DNA of 64,000 nt from positions 10,482,501-10,546,500 of the forward strand of contig SMMW01000622.1 in NCBI GenBank assembly GCA_004794655.1, in the 5' to 3' direction. Below, one piece after another: positions 25,912 to 38,100 of this stretch. The position numbers were made by a program, and so were the translations under genes. Position 1 is the stretch's first letter, and each line of letters begins with the position of its first letter. Under the pieces are notes generated by a model. It saw only the letters and a program-made list of their open reading frames with translations. It did no database searches and was not told the DNA's origin. This stretch comes from Marisa cornuarietis. Its lineage: Eukaryota; Mollusca; Gastropoda; Architaenioglossa; Ampullariidae.

Positions 25912-26042
25912 ATGTAAGGCAATAAATAGCCAAGCAACCGGATCTTAACAGGTTCCACATGCACAAAAAGAACTCAGTGCCGAAGTGAGATCTGAACCAC
26001 TTACAACCGGTTTTATTGCTTACAAGCCATTCCACCTGTGGA
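25912..26042 (-). mobile_element. SINE copy, related to family A
   Basis: Read leftward: GGTTCAGATCTCACTTCGGC, GAGTTCTTTTTGTGCATGTG, AACCTGTTAAGATCCGGTTG, CTTGGC. Same layout as the better copies but more divergent. Confidence 0.5.
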
Positions 26043-26870
26043 CATCCCAGCAGTGATGTATGAAAGAGTATTCAAGTCTTGGATATGAGAAGCTACAGTA
26101 AATCCATAGTATCTTCTTAAAAAATAACCTCACCAGAGGAACTGCTAGACATAGCCAGGCAAATAACTGCAGTACAGGCGCTCTGTAGACCTTCTGGCCA
26201 CACTGACAAGAGGTAAACTGAAGTTGGCTGGGCACATCTCAGGATCATCAGGACATGCAATGAGGTAGATTAAAGGGGGCTGACAACAGAAGAAATGAGA
26301 TGACAACATCCAAGACTGGACTGCGCTGTCATTCAGCAGGTCCCAGAGAGAGAAGAAAGTCGAGAGAGATTGCAAGAATTACTATTACATTATCAAATGT
26401 CCCAACGGCCAATCACGGATGATGATTTCTTTTACAATTCTTTCATTTTATTCCTGACTGGCTCCCTCGCTCAAATTCTCCTGCTCTTTCTCTCTCACAC
26501 ACACACCGCTGAAGAGAACTTAACTCCCACCACCTTTATCTCACGCTAGAGAGGTAATAAAATATAAATGGATCCGAGCCAAGCTCAAGAACCCTGACAC
26601 TCCATTCGCTTACGTCATGCCAACACGGCGGCCATGTAGGCTTTACCGGGATTCTAATGTTAACCTGAATCAGACGGGATCACTCATCGTGACTCATCTG
26701 TTCATTCCTGAGAGTACCTGGTCTCTTGTAGAAAAGGCCTACTCTTCGTTCTCCTAGCGGCTCCACAGGTGTGAGGCGAGATGCGCCTTTGAATACGAGA
26801 ATGCCCCATGGCGTATCTTCTGCACGGGTGTACACCGTATCACATGCGCTAATGCATCGTCAGCAGGCCT

Positions 26871-26950
26871 GACGAGAGGGGGGGGGACAGGGGGACATAG
26901 GGGTCTGGTGTATCCGGGCCCGAGGGTGTGAAGGGGGCCCGGCCTTGGTC
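26871..26950. repeat. GGCCC-rich dispersed repeat, copy 1
   Basis: GGGGTCTGGTGTATCCGGGC and GGGGGCCCGGCCTTGGTC match, in reverse, GACCCAGGCCGGGCCCCCTT and CCGGGTATAGCATCCCC at 57.04-57.10 kb. Confidence 0.6.
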
Positions 26951-27410
26951 GATGGATAGTTTTTTTTCTTTTTTTTAAAGTAAATCTCCGAGGAAAGAAA
27001 ACAAATACAGTAGCACGGCTCTAAATGCAAAATCATTTTTTCCTTATTTATTTCCTGATCGTCAGCCATCGTCTGCTGTAGAAGTTTTGTGGCGTTTCTG
27101 AAGCTTGCTGCGGCGAAATGCTGAACACGGCGTCAACATTCTCTTCTGATGGCATGTGAATTCATTTTGGTTTTTCAAATAGACATTCTGCAGGCAACCT
27201 ATAATAAGCAGCCCCCAAAAAAATCATTCTATGACTGGACTTACGGTGTGAACAGGAACATTTGCAGCCTGGATAAGTTTTTCAAGTGATTTGTGCACAG
27301 TGGAGCACCTTCTTGCAAGATGTCATTCATACTATCTCATCTGGCATTCTCCAGACAACAATATTGAATGTTATGTTGCGCGCATCCATGTCTTTTTTTT
27401 TGGGGGGGGG

Positions 27411-27490
27411 GTGTAAAGCGCCATGAGCCTGTTCATAGGACCGGGATATAGCACTGTACAAATCCATATTATTATTATTATTATTATTAT
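27411..27490 (+). mobile_element. Retroelement 3' end with (ATT)n tail
   Basis: GTAAAGCGCCATGAGCC, then GGATATAGCACTGTACAAAT, then eight ATT units: the usual 3' end of a CR1/L2-like LINE or its SINE partner. Confidence 0.6.
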
Positions 27491-27664
27491 GAAATTGTTT
27501 TTCGTTCAAACTATCGATGCAGACTTAGTCGCCAAAACTTGCTTTAATACTGTATATCTTGACACTTTCTTGCGTCGTGTCAGACATTCCTGTCAGTCTT
27601 CTGTGTTTTCCTCTTCATCATCGCTGATAATTCTGCCCCTATCTTACCCACTCATTTCACACAG

Positions 27665-27666
<2 letters not shown>

Positions 27667-27708
<42 letters not shown>

Positions 27709-27722
27709 ACACACACACACAC
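27667..27722. repeat. (CA)n microsatellite
   Basis: CA repeats with one CATA interruption. The overlapping His-Thr ORF is an artefact. Confidence 0.95.
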
Positions 27723-28514
27723 TTGTACTCTCAAGCACACATAGACACACGTGCACCACACAGCTCTCGCTTATCTGACTGAGAAATTAAGCCACTCGAG
27801 AAAAAATTCATTAGGCTACGAGTGAGGGAGATGAAGTCCGATATTTGATGTATGCCTCAATTCTGGGATTTAATTTTGTAAAATGCTTGACAACCAGGCA
27901 GCGCGGATATTTGTGGAACTGGCTAAGGTGGCGTGTGGGCTGTTCGTTAGCGTGGGCGTTAGTTTTCCGTAAGCAGTTCAAACTGACGAGAATTAACTTC
28001 ATTTTGTTCACATTCTAACCTGTTCCTTCCACTCCATGATGCAACAGAATGATAGAATTTATTTTATGGGTGTTTATGAATGCGTCTCCCTGGCACTGCC
28101 TTTTGTGGGGTTTAAGACTAACAAGCTGAGATGCATCCTCGAGAAAGCGCCGGACATTGAAGAAAGACAGTAATTTAGCCAGCACGAAATCTCAAGTCTC
28201 ATTAGAGATTCTTTTACAGGTGCAATAAATAGGTAAGTAGCAGAGAATGAGAAAGCTGAGGGAGGTCAAAGATCAAGAAATTCGTTACGCACAGGATTCC
28301 CGAGTATCCCGAGCTATCACTATATACTCTTTCGTACACATGGGACAGTTAACCGTTTATTGTACACGTGCTTATTATCTTCATTTCAAGAGACACAACT
28401 AACAAATAGCGGTTCTATCGGGGAAACTAAAGCTTATTTCGGCAAGCTCCTAGATGAACGAAGTCAACAAGAACGCAGTCTTCGCCTGACACAAAACTCC
28501 TCTAGAAAGATTTT

Positions 28515-28665
28515 TTTTTTAATTGGTGTCTTACGCCGAGGCAGCAACTAAGGCTATATCACGGCAAGGCAGCCAGCCCTGTAAACAGATGCCACATGCA
28601 GAGAAAGAACAGCGTGCCCGAGACGAGAACTGAACCCAGGACAGCCAACCTTCGCTGTATTGGTG
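28515..28665 (-). mobile_element. SINE copy (tRNA-like family A)
   Basis: Reverse orientation: GCTGCCTCGGCGTAAGACAC at its 3' end, TGATATAGCCTTAGTTGCTG, CTGTTTACAGGGCTGGCTGC, CTGGGTTCAGTTCTCGTCTC (B-box-like) and GCGCCTGTCACCAATACAGC at the 5' side. Confidence 0.75.
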
Positions 28666-30904
28666 ACAGGCGCTAAATATACCATCTATAGTCTCTTCGC
28701 AGATCAGCATCTTCTTTACTCTTTTATTACTATTATCATCGTCATCATGGGGCGTGGACAGCGTCCGATATCAGCGTGCTTCTCCCCCTACCTCCTGCAT
28801 TGTGACCCAGCAGTTGGTATTCACGTGACTCACCCCCCCCCCTTTTCGTGTTAGGATAGTCATCCCCACTAAATCATATTTGCCATTAATTCAGTGTTTT
28901 AAAAAATCTACGCTTTCTCATTCTGAGCTATCTGCAAGCTTGTGAGTGTTTTTCACATCATAAATCTGAGACAAATTCCTCATCCATATTTTTGTGTAAA
29001 ACCCTGAAGTCGAAGGCTTATAAAGATCAAGCTACTTTATGTACACAGATATATAGCTGTTGAGATTACCGGAAAAAGACCAGATTAACCCACACATACG
29101 CATGCGTTTTATTCAAGTTCACACGTACATTATCTCATTTTTCAACCACACGGCACAAGACAGTCGATCTACATCCATTCCAGCGGCAGGTAGAGGAAGC
29201 CACGTTCTCTCCATCCTCAAACAGGGAAAACTGAAATGTCGAGGAAATGACTCCGTGAATAAAATCGTTAAAAAAAATTAATTTAAAAGAAGCATTTTCA
29301 TCAGAACGGATTATCATAACTCATACGGAGTTATTATTCTCAAAATCAGCATATACAGTGGTCCAGCTCAGCTAATTTATCTAACCGAAAGACAGCATAT
29401 CGTCCATTATGTACGTATTCCATAAAAGTCGACGAAGAGAAACTCCATTACGAATACAACTTTTAAAAAAAATGGGCAAGCAGCTAAATGGTCACAGCAA
29501 TACAAAAGATAAATCTCAAAACTTTTATGAAAAGCAACTCAGTGATCGAGGTTCCCCATCCCCGGCGCCCAATGCTGAAACAATGACTTATGCCGACTGC
29601 TTATAGCAATTAACAGACATTCAAGAAACCCCCGTTTTGAGGTCGTAACTATGTATCTGTTAATAGCCATTGCGCTGTCAGCACGGCCTCGTGACCTGCA
29701 CGTGAACTGCGTGGCACGTGCTTTACTCTTGTCATAATGATTTATTTTTAGAAACTTCCACGATTTATTGCGAAATACGCTGCTTGGTGTATTAAGGTGA
29801 TTTCCTTTTCATCTCATTTCCAATTTTGTCTTGGATGATAGGTTACACAGCATGATGTCACTATCATCGAGTTGTTTACATTCAGATCCCAGAGCTGTTA
29901 GGTGTTCACAACAGCTGGCCGATAAATATGCTGACATTCAAAATATTGAACATCTAAAGGCGTTTATTAAAAAATGATATATAAGGTATCAACTTAGTTA
30001 TGTCACATTTCAGAGCTGCTTATTCCATTTATATAATCGATTGCTCTGTAAGGATATCGATCTTGATTATCACTCAATAATTAGATAAGGGATTTTTTTT
30101 ATCAATCAAAATTGAGTGCGTGCGTGCGTGCATGCGCCGTGTGTGTGAGCGTGTCATTCCAGGGTACCCGCCGGCAGTTTTTTACTGCAAACCCCTTGCT
30201 TTCTTTGTATAGGTCCGTCCCATCGGCAGCTATTTTTACATTTTTAATGATAGGGCTTTATAAGATTTAAGCGTTTGTATAACTTCATAGTTTTTGATTA
30301 TTGGTTCGTTGGTGACTTTTTGGGCCACAACACCCATTTTTATATGTCACTCTTTTATGGTGTTCCTGCTCGTGTTGGGTTTTTTTTTAAAAGATGTTAT
30401 GGTTATAATCTTTAGGGGTTGGTCCCTAAACTTTTTAAAGCAAAATAAGTGTTCTCGCCGTGATATAGCCCTAGTTGCTTGCAAGTCGTGCCGTTATCTT
30501 TCTCTTTGACTAGCAACAGTCGCTCCCCATGAGGCCGATTCCAGCATGAAGATGAAATTGATATATTTAATGATGTTTAATCCAAATAATCTCCAAGAAA
30601 TATATCATGTGTGAATGTCTCCTCCATAAAGAAATTAGATGGCACTTTGCTTGAGGGTTTTTATCAAGTGGTAAATACAGTAAGAGTATCTGTGTTGAAT
30701 CTGTGAAGATGATGCCTGCAACAAAATAAGTTTAAGATATTATTTTATCATCCTTCAGCATAAATCAGTATTCAATCACATTCATCTACTAAACCAATAA
30801 AACAAAAAAGAAAACAAACAAATATAGATAAAATGTAGAAACAATATGAATTATAGTTCATCAAATCTGCAAGTAAACTTCTAAATGGAGCGGAGTGTGG
30901 CATA

Positions 30905-31225
30905 TATATTTCCTTATCCGCCACCTTCCTACAACTGAATCCTTCAAATCTGCACTGATCTCACCTCTTCCATGAGCATTACTCATAACAGTCCACACGA
31001 TGCTCGTCCTTCTTACCCCCCCCACCCCCCAATTCCGCGCTTGCTACTGTTCTACCCATCTTTCTCTGCAGAATCACTATATTTTCTGTTCCTGTTACTT
31101 GGTGCCTTTTGGTGTTTTCTATCTTTGTTTTGTTTGTCGTCAGTGCTGTCGTTTATTCTTCCGTCCCTCGTGTTCTATCCGTTTAGAACATGTCTATTCC
31201 CCACGTTTTTCCCTGAGCATGTTTC
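30905..31225 (+). mobile_element. LINE 3' fragment, copy 1
   Basis: CCGCCACCTTCCTACAACTG, AATCCTTCAAATCTGC, TTCTACCCATCTTTCTCTGC, AGAATCACTATATTTTCTG and GTTCCTGTTACTTGGTGCC recur almost unchanged in the copy at 33.4-34.0 kb. It covers the last codons of the polyprotein and the 3' UTR. Confidence 0.75.
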
Positions 31226-33374
31226 TTTTTATGTTGGTGACTTGGGGGCGGAGGAGAGAAAGTACGGTTACCCACATCTCAAGGTGTCAAAATATTGTGT
31301 CCTTTTTCTTAAAGGCCGAATACTTGAGGAGGGACGAGAACAGACTTGAACAGCCTGTGGAAGTAAATGTGCATGTGGTGTATTCGAGAATCCAGAACAG
31401 GTGGCAGACGACATTGCTATTCTCCAGCGCGGGGCTAAGTGACCACGACTAGGAGCTGTACCAGAGCAGCAGTCTGAGAGTAGTTTTGCGGACGTTGTTC
31501 AGGGGCGGACTGTGTCCTCTGGTATGTATACCATATCCATATGTTATCTTAGAAGCTGTACACTTGCATATTGTACCAGCCTTTTGATTGGCCACAGCTT
31601 AGGCATTGAGTAGTATTGTATAAGCTGATGTCTATGTGTTCAACCTAACCTTACCTTTTCTGATTAATTATAGTTTTATATGTTGTACGACTGTGTGTCG
31701 GTTTTGTTTGCACACGCGGGTGAACGCGATTACCAGTGTGTACGCGTGTGAACGTGAGAATTAGCGGGTGACTGGGTGTGAGAGGCCGAAAGTGGATGAG
31801 ACGAGCCAACAGAGTTCCCCTTTCCCCCTCAGGCTGATTAGACCAGCCCTTTCCCCATTATAATTCTTCACATACAGATATAAAAAACGGAGACGACATC
31901 GACTCGTCTTTTTAATGACTTTGATGTCGGACTACTAGAGACAGAAACGACTTCTGCCTGTCATATTGAAGAAGCTATGCGACGAGGTCCCGCAAATTTA
32001 CCAGCATGTTTTCCGGATGATTCTTCGGGACGCTCATTTCCAGTTGATCGCTGCTTCAAATTAAATTGAAAAATGGCGAAACCGTACGACGCGACTGGCT
32101 AGTTTGGAGTAAAGGTAAACAAGCATTGTTTTGTTTTACACGTGTTGCGGTCAACGATGTGCCAAGATCGGTTAAGCAGCTTAGGAGTCCTGGCAGTGGA
32201 GTCTCGGCTCGCAAGAACAATCGATTTCGATTGTATTATTGAACTTTTTGCGAGTCGTAAAGCCCGCAAAGCACCACTGGTGTAGTTTTAAGGCAGTGGG
32301 TGGACCCGGTATTGTATGGACCTCTAGCCATTACTCGAGCGGACAGTGTTGTGTTTGTGTAATGCCTGACACCGTTCCTTGTATATACGGCGAATATAGC
32401 TATCTTTATCAGACAGTACCTGCAATAGGGTGTTGGAAATTATTGTTGTACTGTCTTTAGGCTCTATAGCCGTTTTTCTAATCTGTCGAGGTTTTGACAT
32501 CGCTCCTGACGTAACAGTCCTTACTCGGGGGGGGGGGGTCTATGGAGTGCGTACGTGCTACAAGTCTAATCCTTTTACATAATATTTCCTCAGTTACTAA
32601 CCAATCACGTATAAACAACTTTATGTTCAAGTAGTGATGTAGATAATAGTTCACTTGTCCTAATGTTTGCAGTCTATATTTCGTTACTGAATGAAATGTA
32701 GATATTGAGAATCGAATTGTAAACATACATTATATACTGGGAAAATAATTTACGATTACAATCACAAGGGGCCCGTCGAGAGGTAGTCGATCTGTCCCGG
32801 GGCCCGGGCTGGCTTTCGGCGGCCCTGTTAATAGCTCATTAATATACTCTATATTATATATTAAGCATGTACTCTATTAATTAAATATAGTTGATTTTCT
32901 CTTAGTCTCGTGTCTCTTACGCGATTGCTATAGAGTCGACTGCTTGAATTTAGTACGCATCCCTATTGTTTTCAATTATCTCCAATCCAGATCGCTTCTA
33001 TTGTTGAGGTGATCGAAGTACATATGTACTACGTGATCGAAATAAACCGCCAAAAATGAAACTACATTTAAAGATGTAGATTTGACTCATGTAGTGTAAT
33101 ATACAGAAAATCTTATTTGACGCGTGTTTTTAACAAGTAAATGCAACACGTTACTGTCCCCTCAAAAGAGCTCTTCAAAAGAAGAAAGCCAAATAAGACT
33201 GCAAAAGGCACAGACCTCCATCGCTAGTAAATAAAGGTCTGTGGAAAATGGCAAATGTTACGAGCCGAATTAATGGTATGTTGACCATTAATTTCTCTTG
33301 TGTATGTCAGCCACCAGCCATACTGACTACCGTCTTCGGGACATATATGTGACAATTTTTTTTTTCGTGGAACA
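31226..33374. other. Intergenic DNA, possible location of the ENGASE first exon
   Basis: No coding exon recognised. A CpG-containing patch at 31.9-32.35 kb has short ATG frames and a donor-like AAAG|GTAAAC at about 32,114, but its ATGGCG frame stops after nine codons. Confidence 0.35.
32757..32830 (+). repeat. GGCCC-rich dispersed repeat, copy 2
   Basis: AATTTACGATTACAATCACAAG, shortened: TTTACGATTACAATCACAAG, then GGCCC and TGTCCCGGGGCCCGGGCTGG. This matches the reverse of 56.94-57.01 kb (ACGATTATAATGACAAGGGA, CCCCGGGGCCCGTGCTGG). Confidence 0.7.
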
Positions 33375-34010
33375 CAGTGTATGTCACTCGATCCTCCTCT
33401 CCTTCGTTTTCTGCACTGGTTACCCATCCGTTCTCGCATCCAGTACAAACTGTCTGTGCTGTGTTTTAATTTCTTTGCAGGCTCCTGCCCTGACTATTTC
33501 TCTGAACTTCTCATCCCTTACGTTCCGGTCAGACAACTACGCTCTTCGTTTGATGATCGTATCCTAACTGCCCCTGTCACCAGAACAACAACATATTGTC
33601 GCAGGACAACATATTGTCGCAAAACAATACAACTCTTTCCCTTTCCATATCCGCCACTTTCCTACAATTGAATCCTTCAAATCTGCAATGAAAATGCACC
33701 TCTTCCTTGAGCATTACTCTTAACACAGTCCACACAATGCTAGTCCTTCTTACCTTCCCCTTTATGCTCTTGCTACTTTTCTACCCATCTTTCTCTGCAG
33801 AATCACTATATTCTCTGTTCCTGTTACTTGGTGCCTTTTTGTGCTTTCTATCTTTGTTTTCTGTTTGTCGTCAGTACTGTTTGTTTTTTTTATTCTTCCG
33901 TCCCTTGTGTTCTATCCATTTAGTCCATGTCTCTTCCCCGTTTTAAGCGCTTAGAGCATGCTCTCTATGAGTGTGAATATGCGCTATAAAAATCTTCATT
34001 TATTTATCAA
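33375..34010 (+). mobile_element. LINE 3' fragment, copy 2 (CR1/L2-like reverse transcriptase C-terminus)
   Basis: Reads LRFLHWLPIRSRIQYKLSVL, CPDYFSELLIPYVPVRQLR, then after a frame change NSFPFHIRHFPTIESFKSAM and HLFLEHYS-stop, the standard C-terminal block of this LINE group. The 3' UTR ends GCGCTTAGAGCATGCTC, then GCGCTATAAAAATC, TTCATTTATTTATC. It is 5'-truncated and frameshifted. Confidence 0.8.
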
Positions 34011-35160
34011 TCTGTACTTCTCTGTCTGAATGAAAGTTTCTTTAGACCTATCGCTTTCACCTTATCGTGCATACGTAACAAGCGGAGGAGGGCACAGGAT
34101 GAATTTTGTATAGCAGCAGCCTTCCCTCAGCTGTTGTGATCTGTTCTTGACCTTTGAGACCACCAGGCTTGCTCTCCCATCTCTGCTCGTATTGTGTCAT
34201 ATGAGGATACATGCTATTTTTAAGCTAGCGGGAAGTACATTTTTGTAAGACACTAAATGTGCTACAGTTCTGTAATTGTGTTGCATGTATTCTTATTACA
34301 TAAAAACAATACGAAACAAGTCACGAAGTTTGTACTTAAAAAAAAGTGTACTAGTCTTTGGGAACTAAATATTAAAAACATCTTGTTCCAGATAGTGCTT
34401 TTGACCATTGTATTCATAAAATACCATCGGTGTAAAAGATATGCAAATAAATATGTAAACAGAATGCAGAAATTTAAAATAAATACAAGTTATGTTAGTA
34501 TTACTGAAAAAGCAAAATGTTCATGTGTTTATGTATGCACACATAGACTGTGTGCATGCATTGGGGTAGGAGGGTTGTGTAAGAAGATGAGAAGGAAGGG
34601 AAGAGAGCAGCAAGATAAAGTCTCATTAAAAAAAAAATTATTTCTGCAAACAGATGATCATACATGTTTTTGCTAATGTATTAGTATCAGATAGTGTTTT
34701 TTTGCTTAAGGCAGTGTAATATTTTCCTCCATCCTTTGTATGAGTACTGTGACATTAGGCAAATTCCCTTTATATGAGGGGCGGTCTGGTGGCACAGAGG
34801 CTAGCACTTGTCACCACTACAGTGAAGGTTGGGTGTTCTTAGTTCAGCTCTTGTCTCAGGTATGCTGTTCTTTCTCTGCATGTAGCATCTGTTTACAGGT
34901 TGGCTGCCTTCCTGTGATATAGCCTTAGTTGCTGGCTCGGCAAAAAACACTAATCCCACCCATTTTGCCCCCTTATATGAAATTAAAAGTCCCTTTATTT
35001 ATATAGAAAAATGTAAGTGCGAACAGTTTGGGGCGTTAATAGAATATTATCTAATATATGTCAATATATGTAAATGTTAACCAGATCATGCAGTTTAAAG
35101 AAAAAGGCTTTTCGAGGGTTGAATGTATTCAGATAGTTGCTTGTTTTTATTTTTATGTAG
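34011..35160. other. Sequence just upstream of the first visible ENGASE exon
   Basis: Likely intron. Holds the SINE at 34.78-34.96 kb. A 139-codon frame at 34,257-34,676 is AT-driven and shows no family signature. Confidence 0.4.
34777..34965 (+). mobile_element. SINE copy (tRNA-like family A), best preserved
   Basis: Head GGGGCGGTCTGGTGGCACAG, AGGCTAGCACTTGTCACC, B-box-like AGTTCAGCTC (34,841-34,850), TGCTGTTCTTTCTCTGCATG, CTGTTTACAGGTTGGCTGCC, TGTGATATAGCCTTAGTTGC and CTCGGCAAAAAACAC. About 190 bp. The 5' half has the proportions of a tRNA-derived promoter. Confidence 0.75.
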
Positions 35161-38100
35161 GTACAACATTTTGTGTGGATCCAGAAACTAGGCAACCACA
35201 ATGCACTGCCTTAAAGACTCTTCAAGAAGTCTTGTCGTGGAAGCCTGTAGCAGATTTTATGTGCAACACCACACCTTGCTTTTCTCGCCCAACACTACAC
35301 ACAAAACCATCCACACTTGTGTGCCATGACTTTAGATGCGGCTACCTTGAGGACAGGTGACAGATGACAAAGTCATTTGAGATCAGATAATCTTAATTCA
35401 TTTCTTTATTATTTGGGCTGATTCAGAAAAAGATGGTCACTTTCATGGTTTTCAATACATAAGACAATGATCAAGTAAATCATTTAGAGCATATTACAAA
35501 CATTAGAGGTGCATTCTACATGACCTGTGACCACTGTAGTGCTTTAACTCCATAGTTAGCTAACGCAAGTACCAAATACTCTGTGTATCCCTTTAAATAA
35601 AACACAAATTGAAAAATCACTTTTCAATCCCTAATTGACAGGGCATCATAAAACAGTTGGCGTTCGATGCTGCTAAGGGGAAAAAGTCATAATATGTGTA
35701 TTTTAAAAATAATTTTATATGATTTTTGAAGCTTTAATAGGGCTTTTTTTCAATTCGCTACATTCATTTCTAGAAGATACCATTTGATGAAATGATGATA
35801 GCCACATGAAGTCCATACAGCCTAGACAGCCAGTTATTTGGAAATAAATTGCTATAAACATTTTTTTTATTATTTACAGATACCTGCAAGGAGGACAAAA
35901 GAAAAATGCTTATTATTTCTCCAGATGGGAGTGTGTTGACATTTTTGTCTACTTTAGTCACTACTTCATCACATTGCCACCTCTCGGATGGGTGCGTTCT
36001 GCCCATAAACATGGGGTTTTGGTGCTAGGTATGGTCATAATGGAAATGATAACAACCCTTCAGTCCTTTTAAAGGAGTAACAACATTACCCCTCTTTATT
36101 CAGTGTGTTTGATTTTCTTCACCACAGTGTATTGACTCTTAAGCAGGTAGCTTCTTTCACTGCCACACCTACAGCTAAATCTTCATCAAGTTACAGTAGT
36201 ACCTCTACATAACGAGGTTAATTAATTCCACAACCGAGCTCACATGTAAAAAAACTCGTATATTAAAACTATTTTTCCCATACAAAATAAAGGTCATAGG
36301 ATTAATGGGTTCCAACTCTCCCACAACAAAAATTTATATGTAAATACAGTATAATATACAGTACTGTATAGTAAATGTTAATGGCACAGTAATATAAATA
36401 ATATAGATAATAAAATAATAAAAAATATGTTATATTTATCAATCTTACCTTGGAGGAAACGAAGACTCGATAATGGAGGTAGGCACGTGGTGGGGGAGAA
36501 GGGTGGAAGCCGAAGAGCAGACGGGTGCTAAATGAATCAGCTGATGAAACACTATTTACACTGTTTTTAACTTGAAACATTTAGATTTTCACTAAGACTA
36601 CATTCTTTTTTATGTCTTTACACAACGACATATAAATGACCTGAGCTCGTATATCAAATTTCCACTCGTAAGTAAGAACAAAATTTCCACAAATTTTTGG
36701 CTTGTATCTCGATTTACTTGTATATTGGTTCACTCATTTGTAGAGGTCTTACTGTACTTAACTTGTTAAGAAGCAGATCAAATAGTTCTTTACACACAAC
36801 AAATTACAAACACTATGGCAAAAATCAAGCTCAGTTATGTTAAATTTTATTTCGAAAAAAATGGCACAGAATATTCAAAAGCTGTTGTGCTTAAGAAACT
36901 ATACTCTGCTGTTTGGTCAGGTACTTTGATCACAGAATGGGAGGCTGGAGCTGCAATATGGGTGGAAATTCTTTCGTCAGAAAATACATCATGTCAGTTT
37001 ATCTCTACGCTTATATCTATGAGTAAACACTATGGCTTTGATGGATGGCTGCTCAACATTGAAAACAAAATTGAGGTGATTCATTTTTAATTTAAGCTAT
37101 AACTAGTAAACGAGAGTGTATTATTACAACACTAACAGACATGAGTCAAAATAATGTGAGAAAATTATTTGGCTAATTCCTCCAGTTTGGTTACGAAGTA
37201 GAACATTAAGATTTTTTAAATATATTACTATTTGTCAAAAGTTGCTTTCCTAAGTGTGTGTGGGTGTGTTTGTAGAAAGGATAGGGGAAGGTGTTGTTAA
37301 AAAAAAACTAAGAATTTAAAATTTAAGAAATTTTAGGACTCGGCTATGCTTGCATAGAACACTGTGATCCACACTCTTGCCTAGACACTTACCTTGTTTC
37401 TGTTCCTAAAAACAGGATGAAAACCTTTGGCGAACATATATTTAGTCATTCAGCATCAGGTTGTTGAAACTCCCTCCTTTGGGCAATATGCCTTCACCAG
37501 ACAAGTTTTTCAAACATGCTTTTAAACACATCACTTGTTCTAGAAAATCTGGAGTTTATGCTGTAAGTTTCAGTCTGGCTATTATTCCATATCATCTGTA
37601 GCTTTCACTTTTTGCACTTGATGTGCAACTTCTGTTTATATTGTTCATGTACTTGATTTGAGCTTAGAGCATGACACTAATGGACTAGAGTGCTGTACAA
37701 ACATGCATTTATTATTATAATCAATCTCTTGACATTGAAGTGTGGCTACCTTATTATAGGTCTTATAAAAGTGCCTATATGTGTATCAGTGTTTGGGTAT
37801 TTATTTTTTTGTAAACACTTTGCATACATATTTCTAAGGCAGGGCAAGCAAATCGGTGATCACAAACATGAATTATCCTTGTTTATTTTACCAACAAGCA
37901 CTCTGATGTAAGTGTAGGCAGACAAAGTCCCACACCTAAAAGAGTTTGTCAGGAAGCTAACAGAGGAGAGCCATATCAGTCTTCCAGGCTCCAAGATTCT
38001 GTGGTATGACAGTGTCACAAATGCTGGTGACCTGACGTGGCAGAATGAACTCAATGAGAACAACAGGTCATTTTTCTGCTTTTTGAGTAGATCTCGGATT

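Larger units (their letters stand above)
23291..30904. other. Intergenic DNA, no recognised gene
   Basis: Apart from the repeats listed separately and the two exon-like segments at 25.0-25.5 kb, nothing conserved is seen. Frames at 24.3-24.5 kb and 28.4-28.5 kb have no family signature. Confidence 0.5.

Noticed and set aside
31981..32110. ATGGCGAAACCG or ATGCGACGAG frames as ENGASE exon 1
   Set aside because: Both stop before the nearby donor, so they cannot be joined to the first visible exon.
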